From Sphingobacterium chuzhouense (lineage in GTDB: Bacteria; Bacteroidota; Bacteroidia; Sphingobacteriales; Sphingobacteriaceae), in assembly GCF_014692525.1 (NCBI RefSeq), contig NZ_JACNYL010000006.1:124001-188000 (forward strand): a DNA stretch of 64,000 bases. Reading direction: 5' to 3'. Position numbers and translations under genes: made by a program. The notes under the pieces are model-generated. The model ran no database searches, was not told where the DNA came from, and worked only from the letters and a program-made list of their open reading frames with translations. Of this stretch, positions 8,057 through 16,926 are shown piece by piece. Position 1 is the first letter of the stretch. The number at the start of each line of letters is the position of its first letter.

Positions 8057-8851
8057 ATGAACAAATACCACAAGAAGCTCTTCCTTTTTCTGTTTATTTT
8101 TGGTTTAACCGGTGTACAATATCTGTACGCACAATCAGCTATTCAACCTGATGAATCTAAAAACTTTGTATTGTTTGATTCTGATTCAATTTTCTATGCT
8201 GATAACATAAGGCTGCGGCCAAATATGTTTAACGAATTGGCTTTAAGAGCAGATTCGAAGCGTATCCCTCTCCACAATGTCAAGTTTTTCAATATAGATG
8301 AAGGTTTTTTTGCTACCATGCGCCGCTTACCCGGCCTGGGCAAAGAGCAATTGGCAGAGCGGGTAATAGAAGGCAGGATCAATATCTTTATGGAGCGTCC
8401 TGACAGCTATTGGAACTACGCAAGTGGATATCGTTATAGTCGGCACCATCGACATCATGACAACGGTGTCAACATGCGGATGTATTTCAATAAGGGGTAT
8501 GACGACCTTAAAAAAGTTAATTATACCAACCTAAACATGGCTATGGCAGATGATATGGAAAGTATCGATCTGTTGAAGGGTTATCGCAAAAGTGTACGTA
8601 GAAGTCGAAATATGTATATTGCTACGGGTGTTGCGCTTGGCGCTTCGTTAGTATCCTTTTTTGTAAACGCAAACCGGAACAAAGTTGATTTTGATATGCA
8701 AAATGGATTTTCCAGCGAGCCCCAGGCACCTAATTTTACGAGCAGCTATATTTTGCTCGGCGCAGGCGTCGGATTCGCGATAGGTGGATACACAATGCAA
8801 TTATCGGGTCTACGCAAACTAGAAGCTGCAGTGGACCATTATAATCGATAA
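8057..8851 (+). CDS. Exported hypothetical protein with C-terminal membrane segments
   Basis: A 264-residue protein with a clear signal peptide (KLFLFLFIFGLTGVQYLYA, cut near YAQS). The middle holds an uncommon basic/His-rich patch (YASGYRYSRHHRHHDNG), then two hydrophobic segments (about 192-210, MYIATGVALGASLVSFFV, and about 230-248, YILLGAGVGFAIGGYTM) that are Gly/Ala-rich like small membrane hairpins. I do not recognise the family. It may be anchored in the inner membrane with a periplasmic N-terminal domain. A plausible promoter lies just upstream. Confidence 0.65.
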   Translation: MNKYHKKLFLFLFIFGLTGVQYLYAQSAIQPDESKNFVLFDSDSIFYADNIRLRPNMFNELALRADSKRIPLHNVKFFNIDEGFFATMRRLPGLGKEQLAERVIEGRINIFMERPDSYWNYASGYRYSRHHRHHDNGVNMRMYFNKGYDDLKKVNYTNLNMAMADDMESIDLLKGYRKSVRRSRNMYIATGVALGASLVSFFVNANRNKVDFDMQNGFSSEPQAPNFTSSYILLGAGVGFAIGGYTMQLSGLRKLEAAVDHYNR

Positions 8852-8859
8852 TGTCCTAC

Positions 8860-9177
8860 CTATGCAGAAACCTGTTTGCTCCCTTCAAAATACTCTTTTA
8901 AGCCTGCAAAATTTTCGCTAACATGAAGATAAACCTGATTATCGAAATTTATGACTATCCCTTCGTCGAGAAAGATGTAAACGCGCTCTCCACCATAATC
9001 ACGGCCGTCATCATTCCAAGAAATGTTTAGTATCTTATTCTTGAAATCTGATAAATCGGAAATATGTGACACCTTTTTGTTGTAATTATATCTTTTTGCC
9101 AACAAATTGAGCAACACATTAGCTTCGTTAAGCAGTAAACTATTATTTTCCATCATACCATTGTCTAATTGCACCAT
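8860..9177 (-). CDS. Hypothetical protein (105 aa)
   Basis: A soluble protein with no signal or membrane segment. It begins with a Leu/Asn-rich helix (MENNSLLLNEANVLLNLLAKRYNYNK) and continues with beta-type stretches including WNDDGRDYGGERVYIFLDEGIVINFDNQVYLHV. I do not recognise it. ATG 9177 is the first start; ATG 9153 would shorten it by eight residues. It ends 8 bp from the stop of the convergent gene at 8851. Confidence 0.5.
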   Translation of the reverse strand: MVQLDNGMMENNSLLLNEANVLLNLLAKRYNYNKKVSHISDLSDFKNKILNISWNDDGRDYGGERVYIFLDEGIVINFDNQVYLHVSENFAGLKEYFEGSKQVSA

Positions 9178-9330
9178 TTTTTGTTATCCACATTAAATGA
9201 ACACAGTTATAGCAAAATAGTTTTTAATCAACTAGTACAAGCGAAACAGTACATTCTTTTGAAAACGGAAACCCGAACACGTTGTTCAATTAAAACAGAA
9301 CAATACAGCGTAAATGAAAAATATATCGTT

Positions 9331-10338
9331 ATGAAAAAGGAAAACAATGTATCGCGGAGAAACGCCATAAAAGGAATCGGGGCTACCATGGCCACCTTAG
9401 TAGTAAGTCCCTCTTTCGCTACAGGCGGTAGCGACAAAAGGGAGAACACCAACAATCCCGAACTTGAGAACCCATTAGATAAATATCCCAAGCCCCCTTA
9501 CCCGAAGCAACAGCAACCGCATCCAGGCCTTGCATCGCAGATGGATCCTGTCCCGGATCACGGCGAAAAGTCATATCAAGGAAGCGGACGCCTGGCCGGC
9601 CGAAAGGCTCTTATAACAGGAGGAGATTCTGGTATTGGCCGAGCAGCGGCCATTGCCTACGCCCGGGAAGGCGCAGATGTTGCCATAAACTATCTTCCTG
9701 CCGAAGAAGAGGATGCCAAGCACGTTATTGCCCTCATCAAGGCGGCCGGCAGAAAGGCGGTAGCTATTCCCGGTGATATTACCGACGCAGCGTTTTGCAG
9801 GAAGCTAGTAGAAGAAGCCGTATCACAGTTGGGCGGACTGGATATATTAGTGAACAATGCAGGTTATCAAAAAAGCAACCTGTCGATAATGGACATCAGC
9901 GACGATAGCTTCGATGCCACGATGAAGACGAACATCTACGCATTGTTTTGGATCACGCGGGCTGCACTGCCCCATTTGCCGCCCGGAGCGTCCATTATCG
10001 CAACAACATCTGTACAGGCATATGATCCTTCAGAAAATCTATTTGACTATTCACAGACCAAAGCTGCAAACGTTGCTTATGTAAAGTCCCTTTCCAAGCA
10101 GCTTGGACCGAAGGGTATCCGCGTGAATGGCGTATCTCCCGGCCCAATTTGGACACCGTTGCAGGTCTGCGGTGGCCAGGAGCAGAAAAACCTTCCGAAG
10201 TTCGGCGCAGATACACCGCTGGCACGTGCTGGGCAGCCGGCTGAACTTGCTTCAATTTTTGTACAGTTGGCAGATAATAGTGCCAGCTATTCAACAGGGC
10301 AGATATACGGCGCTGCTGGCGGAGGCGGTCAGCCATAA
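9331..10338 (+). CDS. Tat-exported short-chain dehydrogenase/reductase
   Basis: From ATG 9331 the protein has 335 residues. It opens with a twin-arginine signal (VSRRNAIKGIG followed by a hydrophobic stretch ending near SFA), then a Pro-rich linker (KYPKPPYPKQQQPHP). The SDR fold begins near residue 88: cofactor loop TGGDSGIG (96-103), NNAG (175-178), and the catalytic set Ser227, Tyr240 and Lys244 (YSQTK). The linker motif MDPVPDHGEKSY and the SDR part match the YhdF/GSP39 type of general-stress dehydrogenases. Export by Tat of a cofactor-binding enzyme is logical, since Tat carries folded proteins with ligand. The substrate is unknown. An in-frame extension back to 9169 exists but would bury the signal. 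Confidence 0.88.
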   Translation: MKKENNVSRRNAIKGIGATMATLVVSPSFATGGSDKRENTNNPELENPLDKYPKPPYPKQQQPHPGLASQMDPVPDHGEKSYQGSGRLAGRKALITGGDSGIGRAAAIAYAREGADVAINYLPAEEEDAKHVIALIKAAGRKAVAIPGDITDAAFCRKLVEEAVSQLGGLDILVNNAGYQKSNLSIMDISDDSFDATMKTNIYALFWITRAALPHLPPGASIIATTSVQAYDPSENLFDYSQTKAANVAYVKSLSKQLGPKGIRVNGVSPGPIWTPLQVCGGQEQKNLPKFGADTPLARAGQPAELASIFVQLADNSASYSTGQIYGAAGGGGQP

Positions 10339-10406
10339 CGCAGAAAATACGTTTATAACCAATATTTATACTGAAAATCAATAAATATATCTTACACAAA
10401 AAGAAA

Positions 10407-10438
10407 AGTGCCAGAGGCTAAAAATAGCCTCTGGCACT
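10407..10438 (+). terminator. Perfect 14-bp stem-loop terminator
   Basis: AGTGCCAGAGGCTA, loop AAAA, then TAGCCTCTGGCACT: a perfect 14-bp stem, about 70 bp after the dehydrogenase stop. An A-rich stretch precedes it and no clean T-run follows on the plus strand, so it could equally serve the minus strand. Confidence 0.7.
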
Positions 10439-10605
10439 AAATAATAAGCAAATTAAGCCGGAAAAACGTATAAATACGTATAGACAAGTATTTATCACAA
10501 CAATCGTTTTTCTACATACGGAACGCCGTAAATCGCTCATTTTTAGCATCAGTTTTGTAATAGTTGTAACATCGTTCATAATTTTCAATTTATAAAAATT
10601 TATTT

Positions 10606-11121
10606 ATGACATCTATTCAGTTACAACAGCAGATCGAACAAAGCAAATCTACTCTAACACAGTTTGCCAAAAAGTTTACAAAAGACCCAGATGATATCCA
10701 GGATCTGGTCCAGGAAACTCTTGTCAAGTCTATAGCGTATATCGACCAATACGAGAATAACCCAAAGTTTATGTCTTGGCTGTATGTGATCATGAAAAAT
10801 TTATTTATAAATCAATATCGTCGCGATCAGAAAAGATTGGCCTATGAAAACTCCCATTTATGTGACGTACGCGACATGGGCTGTAGTGAACCATTCAGCC
10901 GAAATAACAGCGAAGGGAAGTTTACTATGGATGATATTGAATTGGCAATGAAAAAATTACCAGCTGAAAGCAGTGAAATTTTCAACATGCATATCGAAGG
11001 CTATAAATACAAGGAGATTGCCGCGTATTTTAATATGCCAGAAGGTACGGTCAAGACCCGTATACACCATGCACGTAAATTTTTACAAGCGCAGTTGTCC
11101 ACATATAAAACAGCTGGTTAA
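10606..11121 (+). CDS. ECF-type RNA polymerase sigma factor
   Basis: A 171-residue sigma-70 family protein. Region 2 is seen at about 18-85 (KFTKDPDDIQDLVQETLVK ... WLYVIMKNLFINQYRR) and region 4 at about 112-165 (AMKKLPAESSEIFNMHIEGYKYKEIAAYFNMPEGTVKTRIHHARKFL), with the short linker of ECF factors. No anti-sigma gene lies beside it; this pattern is common for stand-alone ECF factors of Bacteroidota. Start ATG 10606 follows an AT-rich leader. TTTG at 10554 and TAATTTTC at 10579 are a weak promoter pair with a 21-nt spacer. Targets are unknown; the partly stress-type dehydrogenase just upstream is one possible relation, but a terminator separates them. Confidence 0.9.
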   Translation: MTSIQLQQQIEQSKSTLTQFAKKFTKDPDDIQDLVQETLVKSIAYIDQYENNPKFMSWLYVIMKNLFINQYRRDQKRLAYENSHLCDVRDMGCSEPFSRNNSEGKFTMDDIELAMKKLPAESSEIFNMHIEGYKYKEIAAYFNMPEGTVKTRIHHARKFLQAQLSTYKTAG

Positions 11122-11144
11122 TAAGATCTGACTGGCATTCGATC

Positions 11145-11165
11145 CGCAGGGTTTTTAACCCTGCG
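11145..11165 (+). terminator. Stem-loop terminator after the sigma factor gene
   Basis: CGCAGGGTT-TTT-AACCCTGCG, extended by GAT/ATC outside the stem, 23 bp after the sigma factor stop. Confidence 0.75.
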
Positions 11166-11245
11166 ATCTTCCAATTTAAAACCTAACGCCTATCTTCTCC
11201 TGTCTTCAATAAACAGTTATTTTTGTCAAATCAAACATTTGATTT

Positions 11246-11314
11246 ATGCAAATTCATTAAAACACATTATGCATATTCATTAATACATATTATGCAAATT
11301 CATCAACAGAGCGG
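11246..11314. repeat. Three tandem 23-bp repeats
   Basis: Units begin at 11246, 11269 and 11292. Each starts ATGCAAATTCAT or ATGCATATTCAT. The first two also share TTAA-ACA-ATT endings, and the third diverges after ATGCAAATTCATCAACA as it enters the ATPase fragment. The array lies exactly at the broken edge of that gene. Confidence 0.75.
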
Positions 11315-11886
11315 GCCAGTTGCTTAACATTAATGCACTTTCGAATGAAGCAGATATTGCCTATAACACGGCCAAGGAATGGCTTTCTATATTGGAAAGC
11401 AGCTATATAACATTTCTCTTACAACCGTATTATGAGAATCGGAATAAAAGGCTCGTTAAGACACCTAAGCTCTATTTTTACGATACTGGCCTGCTGTGCT
11501 TTTTATTAGGGATCAGAACGGATGAGCAGCTGCTTACCGATAGATCAAAAGGCAATGTATTCGAAAATATGATCGTAGCAGAACACCAGAAAGCACTCTA
11601 CCATCAGTACCTGTTCGAGGAATTGTATTTTTGGCAGGACAGCAATGGCGTAGAAATCGATTTACTATGGAAAAACAGGGATACTTATTTTGCGACAGAA
11701 ATTAAAGCGACCAAAACGGTACAAAATGACCTATTCAAGCAATTAGACAAATTTCAGTCTCATATGAGCCCGCATGCAGTACAAAAGGTATTGCTATATG
11801 GCGGAAACGAATCCCAGCGCCGCACCCATTATGACATCGTAAGTTGGAAGCAAGCGTCTAACGGACTCTATTTCACCACCCGATGA
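11284..11886 (+). pseudogene. DUF4143-type AAA ATPase, N-terminal part missing
   Basis: The frame is open from 11284, and TTG 11320 would give 188 residues. The sequence AGQLLNINALSNEADIAYN, WLSILESSYITFLLQPYY and KTPKLYFYDTGLLCFLLG, followed by a restriction-endonuclease-like part (FENMIVAEHQK ... EIDLLWKNRDTYFATEIKAT), is the C-terminal DUF4143 region of the AAA_14 ATPase family. Whole members have about 370-400 residues with a Walker A/B ATPase in front; that half is absent here. The match begins abruptly at the last unit of the tandem repeat. It is therefore a decayed gene, though its remaining frame is intact. No replacement start or promoter is obvious. Confidence 0.75.
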
Positions 11887-11922
11887 AATTCCGGTGGGCT
11901 GACATAATGCACCATACGCATC

Positions 11923-13449
11923 TTAATACTCCCGTTGGAACGTTCTGAAGGACGACCGTAAGCCAAAGGTAAAAATCATTGAATGATGGTAATCGCCGCT
12001 AACCGTATTCTTGTTGCGACGATCTATCAGCCCCAACTCCCAGCGCAGATTATATTTCGGGTTCATAACGTACGAAAGGCGGAGCTCGTGGTAAAACAAG
12101 TTATTTAGATTCCCTTGCGCTATCTTAAAACCATCCTCTGTCACGTCTTCCTTAAATAGATCTACCCCGACATTACGAGTATCAGTTGGGTCAAGACCAT
12201 AACGTGCGTACATGGACTGGCCATAAACTTCCCATCGGTTCCAACGGTAGGTAGCAATTCCCAATGCCTCACGGAAATTGGCTCCCCGAGGATGGGCCAA
12301 TGGTTCCCCGTTACTTGTATAGTTAATCCGGTTGTTAGGATGTTGATAGGTATAGGGGGCCGCTTGATTATACTCTACCGTCACATTCAAGTTCGCAACA
12401 TCAAACAGGTCATACGTTTTTCCGCCCAGTTGAAACGCTGTACGGTGATTGTCGCCGCTTCCGAAACCAAACTTAGAAATATCATCCGCATACAACTGCC
12501 CATAAAAGATATATTTCTGCCAAGGCTGATATTTCACATTTAGCCCTAAACCGCCGTTCGCCTTTCCCCCTGTACCTTGATTGTTCTGCGCCCATATGAG
12601 GGAGTGGAAAAGACCCAGTGTTACCTTTTCACCTGCCAGATAATCAACATACTGGAAAGCACCATACTTAACACCATTCCCTAGTCGTTCTGAAAAAGGA
12701 TTATCGACGTCCGCCATACGTGGGTTTCGCAGATCGTTCATATATGCCCATATCGAATGATATTGCCAGCGGCCAACTGTTCCCGATAAGCGGGCGTGTG
12801 TGAAATTGTACGGATTATCAGAGATTAAGACGGATCTATACCCCTCACCGATATGGAGTTTATCATAGGCTACGCTCACGTTAAATGCATCCGAGAAATG
12901 GTAACTCATGTTCGCCGTAGCGTTCATCCAATCGTATTTACCTGTGTTTAAGTTTTTAGAAAAACCTTGTCCGGGCAAATTACCAATTCCGCGGGCCGTA
13001 CTGTCGATATAACTCGCATAGCGCGCCTGATTCTCGTAGAAACTAACAAATAAAGAAAACTTCTTGTTCACCGAAAGACCCGCCTGTGCACCACGTGTAT
13101 TTGTCCACAAACTCTTGCTATTCGTTCCGCGTTCGCCTCCGATTATAAAATCGGGCATGAAATCCAGATAAAAGGTGTGGTCGTCTTTAGCAACTTCTAT
13201 CAGATGTTCGTTAAACAGCTTCCGGTACCACCAACTTCTGGTGGTATCTTGCGTGCCTATTTCGTGCCGGGCATCTATATTCGCTCCGATAAACGGCTTT
13301 ACCACTGTATGAGTTAAGCTATCCGCATGTATCTGTGACATATTCCGCTGATACTGCTCGTATGAATAGGGCTGGTAATGGATTTGGGATATCCCTGCTT
13401 TAGTGGCAAGCAGCCCCAGAACTAGAAGTATTAAACGTGCATGTTTCAT
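11923..13449 (-). CDS. Wzi/RemB-like outer-membrane beta-barrel protein
   Basis: A 508-residue protein with a signal peptide (RLILLVLGLLATKAGIS|Q) and repeated amphipathic strands ending in GLRSSFRTFQREY. The segment YDKLHIGEGYRSVLISDNPYNF is the signature I know from Wzi-type capsule assembly proteins and from RemB, a Bacteroidota gliding-motility protein of the same superfamily. In this setting a role in holding or assembling the exopolysaccharide at the surface is most likely. Its ATG overlaps the preceding cupin gene by 4 nt and it is the last gene of locus 1. A second Wzi-like protein is encoded at 43281-44795, with little visible identity to this one. Confidence 0.72.
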   Translation of the reverse strand: MKHARLILLVLGLLATKAGISQIHYQPYSYEQYQRNMSQIHADSLTHTVVKPFIGANIDARHEIGTQDTTRSWWYRKLFNEHLIEVAKDDHTFYLDFMPDFIIGGERGTNSKSLWTNTRGAQAGLSVNKKFSLFVSFYENQARYASYIDSTARGIGNLPGQGFSKNLNTGKYDWMNATANMSYHFSDAFNVSVAYDKLHIGEGYRSVLISDNPYNFTHARLSGTVGRWQYHSIWAYMNDLRNPRMADVDNPFSERLGNGVKYGAFQYVDYLAGEKVTLGLFHSLIWAQNNQGTGGKANGGLGLNVKYQPWQKYIFYGQLYADDISKFGFGSGDNHRTAFQLGGKTYDLFDVANLNVTVEYNQAAPYTYQHPNNRINYTSNGEPLAHPRGANFREALGIATYRWNRWEVYGQSMYARYGLDPTDTRNVGVDLFKEDVTEDGFKIAQGNLNNLFYHELRLSYVMNPKYNLRWELGLIDRRNKNTVSGDYHHSMIFTFGLRSSFRTFQREY

Positions 13450-13880
13450 TTTTTATTTACAAAATAATCTATTGGCCAAGTATAATCGTCATTCTTTGCA
13501 TTTTCTATGCCATAATCGGCGAACACCAACAATTCACTTTCTGGTTCCATTGCTTGGAATGCTGTACCATAGCCAACCGGAACATGTATCACTCGTTGTT
13601 CTTCTGTTTTTAATATACGCTTTTCGACAGGTAGATCCGGCGATGCATTTTCCCAATCATCTATACGCACGAGATCTAACGCAAAAGTGCCAGAAAGCAC
13701 ATAAAACCAACGCTGTTCCATACGATGTGCTCGCCAGCCGCGAATTAACTCCGTATCCGTATTTTTGATAATATAAAAACGTTTGACCGGCGTCATATCA
13801 AAATCGTTGACAAACCTAATTTGCCCGCGGTGGTCTTTCGCAATTCCTCCTATTATAGATTTTACTATCTTTTCTTCCAT
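13446..13880 (-). CDS. Cupin, sugar 3,4-ketoisomerase / WxcM-like protein
   Basis: From ATG 13880 the protein has 144 residues (an upstream in-frame start lies inside the neighbour). The fold is a single cupin: GWRAHRMEQRWFYVLSGTFALDLV is the first cupin motif and VHVPVGYGTAFQAMEPESELLVFADY the second, which closely resembles FdtA/QdtA dTDP-sugar isomerases and WxcM-like proteins. These convert dTDP-4-keto-6-deoxyglucose to the 3-keto isomer. The enzymes that would make that substrate (RmlA, RmlB) are not in this window, so they must be elsewhere or the substrate differs. It sits between the initiating transferase and the Wzi-like gene. Confidence 0.72.
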   Translation of the reverse strand: MEEKIVKSIIGGIAKDHRGQIRFVNDFDMTPVKRFYIIKNTDTELIRGWRAHRMEQRWFYVLSGTFALDLVRIDDWENASPDLPVEKRILKTEEQRVIHVPVGYGTAFQAMEPESELLVFADYGIENAKNDDYTWPIDYFVNKK

Positions 13881-13882
13881 TA

Positions 13883-14863
13883 TTATGCTTTTATGGCTGT
13901 TTCTCCGACACGGAAATATTTCCGGATCACCCACATTTTTATAATTAGATATAGCACACTCAATCCACCCAGAAGTACGAGCGCAAATATCCATTGCGTG
14001 ATAGCATCTTTATTGGCAAAGTGTATTACAGTTAGGCCGATGAGAAACTGGATTGCTCCATATAAAAAAGAGATCAACAGTTTATTGACACCAGCTTCAT
14101 TACCTAAGAACTGATATAGGTGCGAGCGGTGTGCTTCAAAAATATTTTCTCTTAGATACAATCGACGGATAATCGTCCATACCGCATCAATACCATACAC
14201 CGTTAGAAAAAGGAAATAAATCAGATTGCCGGTTTTGATAATGAGTGCTCCTAATGCAAAGAGCAAGATGTAAGCAATAGCTACAGAACCAACGTCGCCA
14301 GCAAAACATTTTGCTTTCGTGCGGAAATTGAAAAACGTAAATACCAATACGCCCAGCATTGTATATGCCAATAAATCCTGAGCAACAAACCCCACTTCGT
14401 TATTCACCAACATCAACAAACCACCAACTGCTAAACTATAACAGGCTGTGATACCATTGATACCATCCATAAAGTTATAGGCGTTAATCACCCCGACTAC
14501 AACGATAAAGGTAATAAGCAGGTAGTACCAAGGCATTTCAAACACATCTAGTTGATAAGCCATAAGCAATACGGAGGCAAAATGGATTAAGAGACGTATT
14601 CTATTAGACAGCGTAAAAACATCATCCAAAAAAGAGACGACCGTCATCAGGGTTAGTCCCAGAAAGAACCAAGGATATTGAAAGCCGGACAGAAAAAAGT
14701 AAACTAATGCGCCTAGGTAAAAGATGACGCCCCCTCCCCGCAATGTAATAGTCGTATGGGAGGATCGCTCGTTGGGCTTATCGATAATATTAAAACGATC
14801 GGCGACACGAAAGTAAAGCAGTTCTAAAACAAATAGTGCAATGAGTACAAGTATGTATGCCAT
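13883..14863 (-). CDS. Polyprenyl-phosphate sugar-1-phosphate transferase (WecA/WbpL family)
   Basis: A 326-residue integral membrane protein with about ten helices. Family motifs are present: FLDD (79-82, Mg2+ site), NAYNFMDGINGI (127-138), CFAGDVGS in the cytoplasmic loop region, and HRSHLYQ near the carbohydrate-recognition loop (HxHH-like region). It would transfer a HexNAc-1-phosphate from a UDP-sugar to undecaprenyl phosphate, the first step in building a repeat unit. It directly follows the epimerase gene at 14882, the same pairing as WbpK/WbpL in Pseudomonas. It is the only complete initiating transferase I see in the window and may serve both polysaccharide loci. Confidence 0.9.
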   Translation of the reverse strand: MAYILVLIALFVLELLYFRVADRFNIIDKPNERSSHTTITLRGGGVIFYLGALVYFFLSGFQYPWFFLGLTLMTVVSFLDDVFTLSNRIRLLIHFASVLLMAYQLDVFEMPWYYLLITFIVVVGVINAYNFMDGINGITACYSLAVGGLLMLVNNEVGFVAQDLLAYTMLGVLVFTFFNFRTKAKCFAGDVGSVAIAYILLFALGALIIKTGNLIYFLFLTVYGIDAVWTIIRRLYLRENIFEAHRSHLYQFLGNEAGVNKLLISFLYGAIQFLIGLTVIHFANKDAITQWIFALVLLGGLSVLYLIIKMWVIRKYFRVGETAIKA

Positions 14864-14881
14864 GTTTGTTATTTGTATTTT

Positions 14882-15787
14882 TTACAAGTTACGAAAACTC
14901 CTAATTGTTTTCTCCAATCCCTCTTTTGCTGTTAGCGGTAGTTTTTCAATGCCCAGTGCTTGTTTAATCTTAACATTTGATACTACGTAAGATTCCGTTA
15001 ACTTTTTTAGTCGTTCAGAATTTAAGGGTAGCGGTAAGACATCGCCAATTTTGACTGTACCTCTAATTAATCCTGCAGGGATATGCCATAGTTTGGGTTT
15101 CTTATCTAACGTTTCGGAAATCAACGACACTAGTTCATTGGTAGATAAAGCTTCGTCATCTGCAAAATTGTACACGCCAGAAGGTAATCCTGTATGTACT
15201 AACATCTGCTCTAAAAGATAACTTAGATTATCTATACTTAAAAATGACCGTTGGTTGTGAAATGCTGCCAATGGCCAGGGAATACCTTTTTCTACCACTT
15301 TATACAGAAGATTTAAGTTACCTTTATTACCCGGACCATGGATCATGCAAGGACGAATAATAAAAAGGCGCTTACCTTCCGGCAAAGTTTGGTCAAGAAG
15401 ATACTGCTCTGCTTCCAATTTCGATTTTCCATAAGGTGTATAAGGTTTGCCCTGCACATCTTCTTCTAACACCCCTTCTACGGTATCGGCGACGGCTTTC
15501 ACTGAACTGAAATAAAAGAAGTCACGGATATTTGATTCCAAGAATGATTTGAACAGCGTTATCGTTAAATCCCGGTTGACATGGAAATATTCCTCATCAG
15601 CAGAGGTATTAGCAGTATCATGCGCTTTTCCAGCAAGATGTACAATAGCCGTTGCGTCTAGTTCTAAATGATTTTGCCAATTTTCGTTACGTAGAGAAAT
15701 TTTTTTAACATTATATTGTCTCTTCCGTAAGTATTGCTGTAAATTTTGTCCGACAAAGCCGGAAGCTCCTGTTATTATGATCTGCAT
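14882..15787 (-). CDS. NAD-dependent epimerase/dehydratase (WbpK-like SDR)
   Basis: A 301-residue extended SDR: NAD-binding motif TGASGFVGQNL (residues 7-17), AIVHLAGKAHD, a catalytic Ser in YFSSVKAV, and the YGKSKLEAE motif (Tyr and Lys of YxxxK). The lid region RPCMIHGPGNKGNLNLLY is the form seen in WbpK/FnlB/Wbi-type enzymes that make 6-deoxy-HexNAc sugars such as D-FucNAc. With the next gene it reproduces the WbpK-WbpL pair, so a plausible product is a UDP-4-keto or reduced 6-deoxy HexNAc. The exact reaction cannot be settled. Its start overlaps the upstream glycosyltransferase by 13 nt. Confidence 0.85.
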   Translation of the reverse strand: MQIIITGASGFVGQNLQQYLRKRQYNVKKISLRNENWQNHLELDATAIVHLAGKAHDTANTSADEEYFHVNRDLTITLFKSFLESNIRDFFYFSSVKAVADTVEGVLEEDVQGKPYTPYGKSKLEAEQYLLDQTLPEGKRLFIIRPCMIHGPGNKGNLNLLYKVVEKGIPWPLAAFHNQRSFLSIDNLSYLLEQMLVHTGLPSGVYNFADDEALSTNELVSLISETLDKKPKLWHIPAGLIRGTVKIGDVLPLPLNSERLKKLTESYVVSNVKIKQALGIEKLPLTAKEGLEKTIRSFRNL

Positions 15788-16926
15788 AATGTCACATATA
15801 ATTCAAGTTGTTTCGACCACACAATCTCATTAGCAAAGTATTCAGCAACACGTAGTTGTCCGTTCTTTCCATAAACTTTAGCCAAATCCCTGTTCTCATA
15901 TAGTGTTAAGATGGCCTCACTTAATTTAGTTGCGTCTTTCGGTGCGACACGCAACCCAGTTATGCCATCCTCGGTAGTATCTCTCAAGCCAGGTATATCC
16001 GCTACAATGGTCGGCAATCCCATACTTGAAGCTTCGATTGCAACATTCCCAAATCCTTCTCGATAAGAATAGAGTATAAGAACATCCCCTAACATATATA
16101 CTGGTCTAACGTCTATTTGTTTTCCTAGATAGTGAATGTTGGGGTGCTCCTCGATTAACGAATAGTATTCTTCTGGAATAGGATCTTGCCTTTCAATAGG
16201 CCCCGCGATAATTAATCGAATGTTTGCGTTGAAGGCTAGACAGAATTTAAATGCTTCCAGTAACTCAATCATTCCTTTGTCTCGCGTAACTCTACCAACA
16301 AATATTAACTTAAAAGCTCCAGGAGGTATATTATACTCGTGTTCTAATTCCTTCGACTTTTTATAGATCTCTTCAGACACCGAATAGTGCGTTATATTGA
16401 TTCCATTGCTACTACCTTTACTTAAAACTACACATTTTTGCTTGGATACAATTCCAATTTGTTCAGCATGGGCTTTCAAGCTAGGGCTGATAGCAATAAC
16501 TTTATTTGCTAACGCACAAGTAACCTTCTCCGTTAACCGAACAATACCTTTCTTTAATCCAGAAAGAGTGTCTGAGCGTATACCGCGCAGTGTAAAAATC
16601 AATGGAGTTCTCCAAAAAAAAATATGGGCTAAGCTAAATAAAAATCCTGTCTTAGGATTGCCGGCATTAATGATATCTGGTTTTTCCCTTTTTACAAGTT
16701 TAATTACTCTTATGAGATCTCTCAAATCGCTAAAGGGGGATATCTCTCGAGCAAAAGGTATCTTTATTACTTTTACGGGTTCGCTGTCCTCTAACCTATC
16801 TATTTCAATACCAGGTCCGGAAACCACAATCACTTCATGTCCTTGACTTGCGAGATATTTTCCCTGTCCCTTAATAAAGTTTGCACAAAAAGAGTCAGAT
16901 ATCGCTATTAGAATTTTCATTGTCAT
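15775..16926 (-). CDS. Glycosyltransferase, GT4 family
   Basis: A 383-residue GT-B enzyme. The N-terminal half has the acceptor-side fold (MKILIAISDSFCANFIKGQG, GFLFSLAHIF, TLRGIRSDT). The C-terminal half has FKLIFVGRVTRDKGMIELLEAF and the EX7E nucleotide-sugar motif in REGFGNVAIEASSMGLPTIVADIPG. It overlaps the next acyltransferase and epimerase genes by 32 and 13 nt, a tight operon. Donor and acceptor sugars are unknown. A retaining mechanism is expected for GT4. Confidence 0.9.
   Translation of the reverse strand: MTMKILIAISDSFCANFIKGQGKYLASQGHEVIVVSGPGIEIDRLEDSEPVKVIKIPFAREISPFSDLRDLIRVIKLVKREKPDIINAGNPKTGFLFSLAHIFFWRTPLIFTLRGIRSDTLSGLKKGIVRLTEKVTCALANKVIAISPSLKAHAEQIGIVSKQKCVVLSKGSSNGINITHYSVSEEIYKKSKELEHEYNIPPGAFKLIFVGRVTRDKGMIELLEAFKFCLAFNANIRLIIAGPIERQDPIPEEYYSLIEEHPNIHYLGKQIDVRPVYMLGDVLILYSYREGFGNVAIEASSMGLPTIVADIPGLRDTTEDGITGLRVAPKDATKLSEAILTLYENRDLAKVYGKNGQLRVAEYFANEIVWSKQLELYVTLCRS

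Noticed and set aside
9169..9330. N-terminal extension of the exported dehydrogenase to 9169
   Set aside because: It would place 54 residues before the twin-arginine motif, which must be at the N-terminus to work, and it overlaps the divergent gene.
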